Source of the DNA: Rhodanobacteraceae bacterium
GTDB lineage: Bacteria > Pseudomonadota > Gammaproteobacteria > Xanthomonadales > SZUA-5
NCBI GenBank assembly: GCA_016713135.1
Contig: JADJPR010000002.1
Span: 372,001 to 436,000 of the forward strand
Direction of reading: 5' to 3'
DNA length: 64,000 nucleotides
Shown here: in pieces, positions 11,515-19,189 of the stretch
Numbering within the stretch: position 1 is the stretch's first letter
Layout of the letters: each line of letters begins with the position of its first letter
Position numbers and translations under genes: made by a program
The notes under the pieces: generated by a model
Databases searched by the model: none
Seen by the model: only the letters and a program-made list of their open reading frames with translations
What the model was told of the DNA's origin: nothing

Positions 11515-11571
11515 CGGCGATCAATGCCGCCGGTCCCATCGCGCCTAAGCTCACGGCAAAGGAGAACGCCG

Positions 11572-12042
11572 ATGCAAACCCTGCAGCAAGCCATGCCCAC
11601 ACTCGCCCGCCACGCGGGCACCTGGGAAGGCCAGTGCCGCTACTACGACGCTGCCGGAGAACTGGTCGATGAGCACCAGTCGCGCCTGATTTGCAGCTTT
11701 CCGGAAGACGGCCCGTATCCTTACCTGCAGACCAACGTCCACCGCTGGGCCGACGGCCGCAGCGAAACCCGGGTGTATCCGGCCACCTGTTCGAATGGTC
11801 GCGTGCACTGGGATTCAGCCGAGATCAGCGGCTGGGCCGCCGAGGTTGCCGCGGACCCGGACGGGCTGACCCTGATGCTGCGCTGGATACCGCGCGCCGA
11901 ACCCGCCGTATGCGTGCACGAATGGGTGCAGCTCTCCGCCTGCGGACGCTTCCGCTCACGCATAGGCCAGTGGGTCGAGGATGGTCGCGTGCGCCTGCGG
12001 ATGATCAGCGACGAGGAGCGCGTGGAAGGGGCCGCAGGCTAG
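11572..12042 (+). CDS. DUF3598-like (lipocalin-like) small protein
   Basis: A 156-residue cytoplasmic protein; the ATG at 11572 has AAAGGAGA about 8 bases upstream. It begins with a helix (MPTLARHAGTWEGQCRYYD) and continues as alternating short strands with LICSFPEDGPYPYLQTNVHRWADG, then WVEDGRVRLRMISDEER at the end. The G-T-W-E-G start and F-P-x5-Y-x-Q-x-N block resemble DUF3598/CpcS-like beta-barrel proteins that may bind small hydrophobic ligands. No catalytic motif is seen. The function is unknown and the context gives no pathway. Confidence 0.55.
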   Translation: MQTLQQAMPTLARHAGTWEGQCRYYDAAGELVDEHQSRLICSFPEDGPYPYLQTNVHRWADGRSETRVYPATCSNGRVHWDSAEISGWAAEVAADPDGLTLMLRWIPRAEPAVCVHEWVQLSACGRFRSRIGQWVEDGRVRLRMISDEERVEGAAG

Positions 12043-12060
12043 CGGCTCGCGCTGGCTTGT

Positions 12061-12107
12061 GAGAGTTCCGGTCGCCCCTGGCCGGTGCGCTTGCTCGCGC
12101 ATCGAAC
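12061..12107 (+). repeat. Interspersed 46-bp element, copy 1
   Basis: Begins GAGAGTTCCGGTCGCCCCTG and ends CGCGCATCGAAC. Closely related copies occur at 13656-13702 and 13838-13883 in the same orientation and at 15402-15447 inverted. All lie between genes. Confidence 0.85.
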
Positions 12108-12130
12108 TTCTTCGCGACCCGCGCCACTTT

Positions 12131-12216
12131 TTTGTCCGCAAAGGACGCAAAGAACGCAAAGGAAGCGAAAGCGGTTTCCGCTCTTCTTTGCGCTCTTCGC
12201 GTCCTTTGCGGACAAA
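12131..12216. repeat. Long imperfect hairpin with tandem GCAAAGGA units
   Basis: The left arm TTTGTCCGCAAAGGACGCAA... and the right arm ...GCGTCCTTTGCGGACAAA are near-perfect reverse complements over about 34 bases, each arm being a short tandem repeat. It lies between the ends of two convergent genes, so it could act as a bidirectional terminator or a mobile palindromic repeat. Confidence 0.85.
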
Positions 12217-12348
12217 CTGCTCTTCAGATCAATGAGTTATCGGATGTTTGGTGTGAGCTGACTCTGTCGGCGATCTCTTCCGGCAGTCGACGGCAGAAGA
12301 TCGCGGCTGAAGCCGCTCCCACCGGGTTCTCGGCACGCCGGCTCTTGC

Positions 12349-12378
12349 CGCCGACAACCGACAACCAGCAACCGACAG
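12349..12378 (+). repeat. CCGACAACC-type tandem repeat, left copy
   Basis: Short tandem units (CCGACAACCGACAACCAGCA). An inverted counterpart lies at 13597-13628, so the two flank the lipase and YkgJ-type genes. Confidence 0.7.
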
Positions 12379-12428
12379 CCTGGAAGGGGGCAGATCGCAG
12401 TGGCGACCACCTCAGACGCCTGCCACGC

Positions 12429-13127
12429 CTACTGGATCAAATTCACCTGAGTGGCCGCAGTGCTGGTCAGCAGGCCGAAATGGCCGAGCGCATAGGTGTA
12501 GCTGCCGGTTTCGCCGGGCACGCTGGATGAGTGCACGCCACCGACGGTGCAGAAGCCGGTCGAGCAGACGATCTGGTCGCTCCACGACTTGATCGAATAG
12601 CTGCGCGCGGCGAAGCCGCCTGACTGCAGGCCGTTGACGAAGGGGCTGCCGACCGACAGGCCCCAGGAGCCGCAGGTGCTGGTGATGACGTTGAAGGGAT
12701 AGCTGCCGCAGCTCCACAGCCCGCGGAAGGCGCCGGCGATGCCGACGAAGGTATGCACCGAGCCGGCCAGGCCCAGCTTGGCGATTTCGCGCGCGGCGAG
12801 CGTGGCGCCCATCGAATGCCCGAGCACATCGATCTTGCCGGTACAGGACGCGGCCCTGGCCTGGGTCAGCGCGTTCGCGACCGGCGTTTCCTCGCTGCCG
12901 TAATGGTCGTTGCAGGCCGGACAGCTCTTGCTGCCCCAGTCCGGCCGAAAGATCTGGCTGGTCGAATAGCCGCGGGCGCGCAGTTCGTTGTAGGTATTGG
13001 CGAAGTCGCTGGGCTTGCCGGCATTGCCGTGCACCAGCACCACGTTGTCGACACAGGCTGCCGGCGCCGACGCGGCGATCGCGCATCCCAGGATTGCGGC
13101 GCCGAGCGCCACCATACGTACGTTCAT
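12429..13127 (-). CDS. Secreted lipase/esterase (lipase class 2-like)
   Basis: A 232-residue protein with a signal peptide (MNVRMVALGAAILGCAIAASAPA) directly followed by ACVDNVVLVHGNAGKPSDF, which holds the oxyanion H-G motif. The nucleophile elbow is DVLGHSMGATLAAREIAKLG. The likely Asp follows in SWSDQIV and the His in GGVHSS or ALGHFG, as in lipase class 2/EstA-type enzymes. Several Cys pairs (SCPACND, WSCGSYP, STCGSW, VCSTGFC) suggest disulfides in the periplasm or outside. The ATG at 13127 has a strong GGGAGG site 6 bases upstream. It should hydrolyse short or medium acyl esters; the substrate is unknown. It is divergent from the YkgJ-type gene. Confidence 0.82.
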   Translation of the reverse strand: MNVRMVALGAAILGCAIAASAPAACVDNVVLVHGNAGKPSDFANTYNELRARGYSTSQIFRPDWGSKSCPACNDHYGSEETPVANALTQARAASCTGKIDVLGHSMGATLAAREIAKLGLAGSVHTFVGIAGAFRGLWSCGSYPFNVITSTCGSWGLSVGSPFVNGLQSGGFAARSYSIKSWSDQIVCSTGFCTVGGVHSSSVPGETGSYTYALGHFGLLTSTAATQVNLIQ

Positions 13128-13242
13128 GCCACCCTCCCCGGTACAGAACGGACGGCCGCCCCCGCGACCGTTTCGTCGCCGATAGTATGCCCGCGCCCCT
13201 GCATGCGCCCCTGTCCGTTGGTACAGGTACGAGGACCTGCCG

Positions 13243-13587
13243 ATGACCCACCCCTGCCTGAGTTGCGGCGCCTGCTGTGCCGCCTTCCGCGTGCCGATGT
13301 ACTGGTCGGAAGCCGAAGACCGCGGCATCGACCCGGGACTGACCGAGAAGATCGATCCGCTGCGCGTGGCGATGCGCGTGGAGGACGCGCTGCACCTGCG
13401 CTGCATCGCCCTCGATGGAGAGATCGGCATGAACACCGCCTGCCGCATCTACGTGCAACGCCCCAGCCCCTGCCGCGACCTCACGGCAGCCTGGGAACAT
13501 GGTCAGCCGAGCCCCCAGTGCGACCGCGCCCGCGCGCGCCACGGGTTGCCACCGCTGACGCCCGCGGATTGGTCGGCACCTGGGTGA
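13243..13587 (+). CDS. YkgJ-family cysteine-cluster protein
   Basis: A 114-residue protein with the CxxCGACC motif at the N-terminus (HPCLSCGACCAAF), then RCIALDGEIG, ACRIYVQRPSPCRDL and QCDRARARHGL. The spacing of Cys residues matches the YkgJ/CxxCxxCC zinc- or iron-chelating family (UPF0153). The biochemical role of this family is not established. The AGGACCTGCCG upstream of the ATG gives a moderate ribosome site. It lies 115 bases from the divergent lipase gene. Confidence 0.85.
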   Translation: MTHPCLSCGACCAAFRVPMYWSEAEDRGIDPGLTEKIDPLRVAMRVEDALHLRCIALDGEIGMNTACRIYVQRPSPCRDLTAAWEHGQPSPQCDRARARHGLPPLTPADWSAPG

Positions 13588-13596
13588 GTGGAGGTT

Positions 13597-13628
13597 CGTT
13601 GTTGGTTGTTGGCTCTTGGTTGTCGGCA
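13597..13628 (-). repeat. CCGACAACC-type tandem repeat, right inverted copy
   Basis: Reads GTTGTTGGTTGTTGG...TTGGTTGTCGGCA on the plus strand, the inverted relative of 12349-12378. Confidence 0.65.
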
Positions 13629-13655
13629 GCGAAGCTCGCACACCGCGCCGCCTGT

Positions 13656-13702
13656 GAGAGTCCCGGTCGCCCCTGGCCGGCGCGCTTGTTCGCGCATGGA
13701 AC
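13656..13702 (+). repeat. Interspersed 46-bp element, copy 2
   Basis: GAGAGTCCCGGTCGCCCCTG at the start, CGCGCATGGAAC at the end; differs from copy 1 at a few positions. Confidence 0.85.
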
Positions 13703-13703
13703 T

Positions 13704-13796
13704 GGAGGGCACGAGGCCACGAGGGCACGAGGGCACGCAAGAGCCGGTTCGATGCGAAGGTGCGTCTTTGCGTGCCCACTTGCCCTCGCGCCCTCC
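13704..13796. repeat. Long hairpin with tandem GAGGGCACG units
   Basis: The left arm GGAGGGCACGAGGCCACGAG... pairs with the right arm ...TTGCCCTCGCGCCCTCC at 13767-13796. It follows the same design as the two GCAAAGGAC hairpins but with a different unit. Confidence 0.8.
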
Positions 13797-13837
13797 GAAT
13801 TATCATTGCTGAATCAATGTCTTGCGACATGCTCGGT

Positions 13838-13883
13838 GAGAGTCCCGGTCGCCCCTGCCGGTGCGCTTATTCGCGCATCGAAC
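13838..13883 (+). repeat. Interspersed 46-bp element, copy 3
   Basis: GAGAGTCCCGGTCGCCCCTG ... TTATTCGCGCATCGAAC; preceded by TCTTGCGACATGCTCGGT, which recurs in inverted form near 15281-15295. Confidence 0.85.
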
Positions 13884-13916
13884 CGTGACTCTCGCAAGAT
13901 CGCGGACTCTGTTTTT

Positions 13917-14024
13917 GACGCAAAGGACGCAAAGGACGCAAAGGAAATCAAACGCGATACAGCGCTGGGTTATCCCCGGCACTTGCTGTCTTTGCGTCCT
14001 TTGCGTCCCTTTGCGTCCTTTGCG
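13917..14024. repeat. Long hairpin with tandem GACGCAAAG units
   Basis: The left arm (13917-13946) has three GACGCAAAG-type units and the right arm (13991-14024) has the reverse-complement units CTTTGCGTC. The same unit forms the hairpin at 12131-12216. Confidence 0.85.
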
Positions 14025-14240
14025 TACTCAATCACAGGGTCGTCGTTTCGCACGGGCTGAAAATGTATGAAATTCAACATCTTGGCGCATGTTCGGTGAG
14101 AGCGGACTCCGTCCGCGAGCTTTCCCGCGGCTAACCGCATGAAGAGCGAGAAAACCTGCCGTCAATCGGCGACACTCCCATAGCGGAGCGCAAGGCAAGT
14201 CCCCTGCCCCACTTCACCTCCCCCTGCCTCCCCCCCCGCC

Positions 14241-15107
14241 TTACCCTTGGCGACGCGCCCGCCACGCCGCCAGCGTGTTGTCCAGCAAGCACGCAATCGT
14301 CATCGGCCCGACGCCGCCGGGCACGGGGGTGAGGGCGCCGGCGATGTCCTTGACCGCGTCGAAGTCCACGTCACCGACCAGGCGGGTACCCGCCTCAGTG
14401 GCGATCCGGTTGATGCCGACGTCGATGACGATCGCGCCGGGCTTGACGTGCTCGGCGCCGAGCATCTTCGGCCGGCCGATCGCCGCGATCAGGATGTCGG
14501 CCCGGCGGCACACGGCCGGCAGGTCGCGGGTGCGCGAATGCGCGACGGTCACGGTGCAGTTCTCGCGCAGCAGCAGTTGCGCCAGCGGCTTGCCGACGAT
14601 GTTCGAGCGGCCCACGATCACCGCGTGCAGGCCGGCAAGATCAGGCCGCGCGCGCTTGGCCAGGATCACGCAGCCGCGCGGCGTGCATGGCTCCAAGGCC
14701 GGCAAGCCCAGCGAAAGCCGGCCGACATTGACCGGATGAAAACCGTCGACATCCTTGCGCGGATCGATCGCATCGAGCACGCGTTGAGAATCGAGACCGG
14801 CGGGAAGCGGCAGTTGCACCAGGATGCCGTCGACCGCGGGATCTGCATTGAGCCGCTCTACCTCGGCCAGCAACTCCGCTTCCGAGGTTTCCGCCGGCAA
14901 CATGCGCTCCACCGAATGCATGCCGACCTCGTGCGTGTGCTTGATCTTGGCGCCGACGTAGACCTGGCTGGCCGGATCGCCGCCGACCAGCACCACCGCG
15001 AGACCCGGCAAGCGCTGGTCGGCAGCCTTGAGCTTCGCCACTTCAGCCGCGACCTGCGCGCGGACTTCCGCCGCCACCGCCTTGCCGTCGAGGATCGTCG
15101 CGCCCAT
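14241..15107 (-). CDS. folD: Bifunctional methylenetetrahydrofolate dehydrogenase/cyclohydrolase
   Basis: A 288-residue FolD. N-terminal MGATILDGKAVAAEVR; the catalytic Tyr and Lys lie in VYVGAKIKHTHEVG; GILVQLPLPAGLD and KDVDGFHPVNVGRL are the substrate motifs; GRSNIVGKPLAQLLL is the Rossmann NADP site; PVPGGVGPMTIACLLDNT is the C-terminal signature. It oxidises 5,10-methylene-THF with NADP and hydrolyses the methenyl intermediate to 10-formyl-THF in the cytoplasm. The length is normal. It is a single gene set off by repeat-rich gaps on both sides. Confidence 0.97.
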   Translation of the reverse strand: MGATILDGKAVAAEVRAQVAAEVAKLKAADQRLPGLAVVLVGGDPASQVYVGAKIKHTHEVGMHSVERMLPAETSEAELLAEVERLNADPAVDGILVQLPLPAGLDSQRVLDAIDPRKDVDGFHPVNVGRLSLGLPALEPCTPRGCVILAKRARPDLAGLHAVIVGRSNIVGKPLAQLLLRENCTVTVAHSRTRDLPAVCRRADILIAAIGRPKMLGAEHVKPGAIVIDVGINRIATEAGTRLVGDVDFDAVKDIAGALTPVPGGVGPMTIACLLDNTLAAWRARRQG

Positions 15108-15509
15108 CGTGGCCTCTCCTGTGATTGGTCAGGCAATCCTAGGCACTTCGCTGCCCGTGTACTTGAGCGATGTCAGCCGCGCTTGTTGCGGCAGCACTGG
15201 CTGGATGTGCGATCGGCTTCAGCCGCGATGTTCCGGGAGTACCTTGCTCCGGGTGAAGGGCAATAGATCGCGGCTGAAGCATGTCGCAAGGCATTGATTT
15301 TGCGTAGGGCGGTGTATCGCGCAGCGATTCACCGCCGGCGCCTGGCGGCAAGTACCCGGGGAACGCGCTGCGCGCGTACCGCCGGGCTACGCGCATCCGG
15401 TGTTCGATGCGCGAATAAGCGCACCGACAGGGGCGACCGGAACTCTCGCTGATGAAACGATCCTGCCTCATCCACACGTATCCTAGTGAACTTCGAACCG
15501 GAGCCCACC
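15108..15509. other. Gene-free gap with repeats upstream of rpiA
   Basis: No gene seen. It holds a TAGGGCGGTG...CACCGCC palindrome (about 15305-15334), two inverted ATCGCGGCTGAAGC strings (near 15206-15220 and 15267-15280), GCATGTCGCAAGGCATTGA (15280-15298) and the inverted element copy (15402-15447). The rpiA promoter must lie here. Confidence 0.75.
15402..15447 (-). repeat. Interspersed 46-bp element, copy 4 (inverted)
   Basis: On the minus strand reads GAGAGTTCCGGTCGCCCCTG then TCGGTGCGCTTATTCGCGC, matching copies 1 and 3. Confidence 0.85.
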
Positions 15510-16160
15510 ATGAACCAGGACGACCAGAAACGCCGCTCTGCGGAAGCCGCGATGCGCTATGTCGAGGACGGCGCCGTGATCGGTGTCGGCACCGGCTCCA
15601 CCGTGAACCAGTTCATCCCGCTGCTGGCTGCGCGCAAGCACGACATCGAAGGTGCGGTATCCAGCTCCGAAGCCAGCACCGCGCTGCTCAAGCAGCACGG
15701 CATCCGTGTGCTCGACCTCAACAGCACCGGCGACCTGCCGGTCTACATCGACGGTGCGGACGAGTGCGACCCGCACTTCCGCCTGATCAAGGGCGGCGGC
15801 GGCGCGCTGACGCGCGAGAAGATCATCGCCGGCGCCAGCCGCAAGTTCATCTGCCTGATCGACCAGAGCAAGCGGGTCGACGTGCTCGGTCGCTTCCCGC
15901 TGCCGGTGGAAGTGATTCCGATGGCGCGCAGCTTCGTCGCGCGGCAGATCGTCAAGGCGGGCGCCCACCCGGTGCTGCGCGAAGGCTTCAAGACCGACAA
16001 CGGCAACCTGATCCTCGATGTGCACGGGATGGCGATCGTCCACCCGGAGCAACTGGAGCGCGACTGGAACCAGATTCCCGGCGTGGTCACGGTCGGCCTG
16101 TTCGCGCTGCGCCGCGCCGATGTGGTGATTTGCGCCGGCGAGACCCTCGCGCTCGCCTGA
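15510..16160 (+). CDS. rpiA: Ribose-5-phosphate isomerase A
   Basis: A 216-residue RpiA (the E. coli protein has 219). Motifs: GVGTGSTVNQF (phosphate loop, about 25-35), SSEASTALLKQHG, YIDGADECDPHFRLIKGGGGALTREKI with the catalytic Asp and Glu, KTDNGNLILDVHG and GVVTVGLFALRRADVVI. It interconverts ribose 5-phosphate and ribulose 5-phosphate in the pentose phosphate pathway. The ATG at 15510 is chosen because GGAG lies about 8 bases upstream and its length fits; a GTG 24 bases upstream is possible. Confidence 0.96.
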   Translation: MNQDDQKRRSAEAAMRYVEDGAVIGVGTGSTVNQFIPLLAARKHDIEGAVSSSEASTALLKQHGIRVLDLNSTGDLPVYIDGADECDPHFRLIKGGGGALTREKIIAGASRKFICLIDQSKRVDVLGRFPLPVEVIPMARSFVARQIVKAGAHPVLREGFKTDNGNLILDVHGMAIVHPEQLERDWNQIPGVVTVGLFALRRADVVICAGETLALA

Positions 16161-16334
16161 TCCGCGGCAGTTGCATATCACCAATCGTCATTCGCGGCCG
16201 GACCGGGGCATCGCAACAATGCGGGCATGGACACACGCACTTATTCCGATGGCTGGGCGGGTTCGCGCAGCCCATCCCATGACTGGGCCGACCACGAGGC
16301 CGTGGTGCGCCCGCGCGCGCGCATCCCGCGCCCG

Positions 16335-17246
16335 ATGACCGCCCTGCCGCCCCTGACCCATCTGGACCGCCTGGAGGCCGAGGCGATCCATGTGTTCCGC
16401 GAGGTCGCGGCCGAGTTCCAGCGGCCGGTGATGCTGTATTCGATCGGCAAGGACAGCTCGGTGCTGCTGCACCTGCTGCGCAAGGCCTTCGCGCCGGGCA
16501 AGCCGCCGATCCCGCTGCTGCACGTGGACACCACGTGGAAGTTCCGCGAGATGATCGCCTTCCGCGACAGCCTGCCGGAGCGCTACGGCATCGATGTGCG
16601 GGTGCACATCAACCAGGAAGGCCTGCGCCAGGGCGTCTCGCCGGTGACCCACGGCGCCACGGTACACACTGACGTCATGAAGACCCAGTCGCTGAAGCAG
16701 GCGCTGGATGCCGGCCGCTTCGACGCTGCGATCGGCGGCGCACGCCGCGACGAGGAGAAATCGCGCGCCAAGGAGCGCGTGTTTTCCTTCCGCAGCGAGG
16801 GTCATCGCTGGGATCCGAAGAACCAGCGCCCGGAGCTGTGGAACCTGTACAACACGCGCGTCCATCCCGGCGAGAGCGTGCGCGCCTTCCCGCTGTCGAA
16901 CTGGACCGAGCTCGACATCTGGCTGTACATCTACCGCGAGAACATCGAGGTGCTGCCGCTGTACTTCGCCGCCGAGCGCCCGGTGGTCGAGCGCGATGGC
17001 GCGCTGATCATGGTCGATGACGAGCGCCTGCCGCTCAAGCCCGGCGAAGTGCCGCAGATGCGCCGCGTGCGCTTCCGCACGCTCGGCTGCTACCCGCTGA
17101 CCGGCGCGATCGAATCCGACGCCGACAGCATCGAGGCGGTGATCGCCGAGATGCTGCAGGCGCGCACCTCCGAGCGCCAGGGACGCGTGATCGACCACGA
17201 TCCGGGCGCGTCGATGGAGAAGAAGAAGCAGGAGGGCTATTTCTGA
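16335..17246 (+). CDS. cysD: Sulfate adenylyltransferase subunit 2
   Basis: 303 residues, close to the 302 of E. coli CysD. MTALPPLTHLDRLEAEAIH leads to the PP-loop segment MLYSIGKDSSVLLHLLRKAF, HVDTTWKFREMI, AIGGARRDEEKSRAKER, FPLSNWTELDIWLYI and LGCYPLTGAIES. It makes APS from ATP and sulfate with CysN. Upstream in-frame codons (from 16227) exist but give a non-conserved tail, so 16335 is preferred. The stop TGA overlaps the ATG of cysNC by one base, so the two subunits are coupled. Confidence 0.95.
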   Translation: MTALPPLTHLDRLEAEAIHVFREVAAEFQRPVMLYSIGKDSSVLLHLLRKAFAPGKPPIPLLHVDTTWKFREMIAFRDSLPERYGIDVRVHINQEGLRQGVSPVTHGATVHTDVMKTQSLKQALDAGRFDAAIGGARRDEEKSRAKERVFSFRSEGHRWDPKNQRPELWNLYNTRVHPGESVRAFPLSNWTELDIWLYIYRENIEVLPLYFAAERPVVERDGALIMVDDERLPLKPGEVPQMRRVRFRTLGCYPLTGAIESDADSIEAVIAEMLQARTSERQGRVIDHDPGASMEKKKQEGYF

Positions 17247-19138
17247 TGAGCGCCCTCGCCGAGGACACCCGCGCGCAGATCGCCGACTACCTGCACCAGC
17301 ATGAGCGCAAGTCGCTGCTGCGCTTCATCACCTGCGGCAGCGTGGACGATGGCAAGAGCACCCTGATCGGGCGCTTGCTGCACGACTGCCAGCAGCTGTT
17401 CGACGACCAACTCGCGGCGCTGGAACGCGACAGCCGCCGCCACGGCACGCAAGGCGACAACATCGACTTCGCGCTGCTGGTCGACGGCCTCGCGGCCGAA
17501 CGCGAGCATGGCATCACCATCGACGTCGCCTACCGCTACTTCAGCACCGCGCAGCGCAAGTTCATCGTCGCCGACTGCCCCGGCCACGAGCAATACACCC
17601 GCAACATGGCCACCGGCGCGTCCACCGCGGACCTCGCCATCGTGCTGGTCGATGCGCGCAAGGGCTTGCTGACGCAGACGCGCCGCCACAGCTACATCGT
17701 CGCCCTGCTCGGCGTGCGCCAGGTGATCCTGGCGGTCAACAAGATGGATCTGGTGGGCTACGACCAGTCAGTGTTCGACGCGATCGAAGCCGATTACCGC
17801 GAACTCGCGGGCAAGCTCGGCATCGAGAAGGTCAGCTGCGTGCCGATCTCGGCGCGCGACGGTGACTGGGTCACCCGCGCCTCCGACGCAATGGGCTGGT
17901 ACCGCGGCCTGAACCTGCTGCAACTGCTGGAACAGGCCGACCTGGACCACGCGGACGATCTGGGCGCGCTGCGCCTGCCGGTGCAGTGGGTCAACCGGCC
18001 GGACGCCGACTTCCGTGGCTATTCCGGCACCCTGGCGGCGGGCATCGCCGAACCCGGCATGGAAGTCGTGGCGCTGCCGTCGGGCCGGCGCACGCGCATC
18101 GCGCGAGTGATCGGCACGTCGGGCGATCTGCCGCAGGCGCAGCGCGGCCAGGCGGTCACGCTCACGCTCGCCGACGAGATCGACATCAGCCGCGGCGACG
18201 TGCTCGCCGATGCGCGCCACCCGCCGGAGGTCGCCGACCAGTTTGCCGCGCACATCCTGTGGATGAGCGACGAACCGCTGCTGCCCGGGCGCCAGTACTG
18301 GCTGAAAAGCGCCACCCGCACGGTCGGTGCGCAGGTCAGCGACATCACGCACAAGGTCGCCGTCAACACCCAGGAACACCTCGCGGCCCGGCGCTTGCTG
18401 CTCAATGAAGTCGGCTACTGCAAGCTCACTCTGGCTGCGCCGATTGCCTTCGAGCGCTACGCCGACGACCGCACGCTCGGCGGCTTCATCCTGGTCGACC
18501 GCCAGACCCACGCCACCGTCGCCTGCGGCACGCTGAGCTTCGCGCTGCGCCGTGCCAGCAACATCCATTGGCACACCCTCGCGGTTGACCGCCACGCCCG
18601 CGCCCGGATCAAGGGCCAGGCCCCGCGCTGCCTGTGGTTCACCGGCCTGTCCGGCTCCGGCAAGTCGACCATCGCCAACCTGGTCGACCGCCGCCTGCAC
18701 GCGCTCGGCTTCCACACCTACCTGCTCGACGGCGACAACGTCCGCCACGGCCTCAACAAGGACCTGGGCTTCACCCCCGAGGACCGCGTCGAGAACATCC
18801 GCCGCGTCGCCGAAGTCGCCAGGCTGATGGCCGACGCCGGCCTGATCGTGCTGGTCAGCTTCATCTCGCCCTACCGCTCCGAACGCGAGATGGCCCGCGC
18901 CCTGTTCCCCGAAGGCGAGTTCGTCGAGATCCACGTCGACACTCCGCTCGAAGTCTGCGAACAGCGCGACAGCAAGGGCCTCTACGCCCGCGCCCGCGCC
19001 GGTAAACTCCCCAACTTCACCGGCATCGACGCGCCCTACGAGGCGCCGGAGAGTCCGGAGATCAGGCTGGAAACCAGCAGCATTCCTGCCGACGCGCTGG
19101 CCGAGAGCGTCTGCCACATCATCACCGGGCACAGCTGA
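17246..19138 (+). CDS. cysN: Bifunctional sulfate adenylyltransferase subunit 1/APS kinase (CysNC)
   Basis: 630 residues. Residues 1-430 form the CysN GTPase: GSVDDGKSTLIGRLLHD (31-47), EHGITIDVAYRYF, DCPGHEQYTRNMATGAS, NKMDLVGYD and an EF-Tu-like beta-barrel. From about residue 455 an APS kinase is fused: CLWFTGLSGSGKSTIANLVD (P-loop), LDGDNVRHGLNKDLGF, ENIRRVAEVARLM and SFISPYRSEREMAR. The fusion couples APS formation to PAPS formation. PAPS is also the donor for the sulfotransferase encoded at 31.0-31.9 kb. It directly follows cysD; no reductive cysH/I/J genes lie in the window. Confidence 0.96.
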   Translation: MSALAEDTRAQIADYLHQHERKSLLRFITCGSVDDGKSTLIGRLLHDCQQLFDDQLAALERDSRRHGTQGDNIDFALLVDGLAAEREHGITIDVAYRYFSTAQRKFIVADCPGHEQYTRNMATGASTADLAIVLVDARKGLLTQTRRHSYIVALLGVRQVILAVNKMDLVGYDQSVFDAIEADYRELAGKLGIEKVSCVPISARDGDWVTRASDAMGWYRGLNLLQLLEQADLDHADDLGALRLPVQWVNRPDADFRGYSGTLAAGIAEPGMEVVALPSGRRTRIARVIGTSGDLPQAQRGQAVTLTLADEIDISRGDVLADARHPPEVADQFAAHILWMSDEPLLPGRQYWLKSATRTVGAQVSDITHKVAVNTQEHLAARRLLLNEVGYCKLTLAAPIAFERYADDRTLGGFILVDRQTHATVACGTLSFALRRASNIHWHTLAVDRHARARIKGQAPRCLWFTGLSGSGKSTIANLVDRRLHALGFHTYLLDGDNVRHGLNKDLGFTPEDRVENIRRVAEVARLMADAGLIVLVSFISPYRSEREMARALFPEGEFVEIHVDTPLEVCEQRDSKGLYARARAGKLPNFTGIDAPYEAPESPEIRLETSSIPADALAESVCHIITGHS

Positions 19139-19189
19139 GGGCCGGGCGTATAGACTCGCGGGCCCGTCAATTGTCCGAGGAGCGCGCGC

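Larger units (their letters stand above)
12043..12428. other. Gene-free gap with repeats
   Basis: No credible gene. It holds a GAGAGT-CCGGTCGCCCC element (12061-12107), a long imperfect hairpin built from GCAAAGGAC-type units (12131-12216), the string ATCGCGGCTGAAGCCGC near 12299-12315 that recurs near 15206-15280, and a CCGACAACC repeat (12349-12378). Confidence 0.8.
13588..14240. other. Gene-free gap with stacked repeats
   Basis: No credible gene; translated frames are low-complexity shadows. In order it holds: the inverted CCGACAACC-type repeat (13597-13628), element copy 2 (13656-13702), a hairpin of GAGGGCACG units (13704-13796), element copy 3 (13838-13883), a hairpin of GCAAAGGAC units (13917-14024), and a second CGGTGAGAG-like start near 14094-14104. 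Confidence 0.8.

Noticed and set aside
13917..14024. CRISPR-like array of short repeats
   Set aside because: The units are contiguous with no unique spacers and form a palindrome, so it is a hairpin with tandem units.
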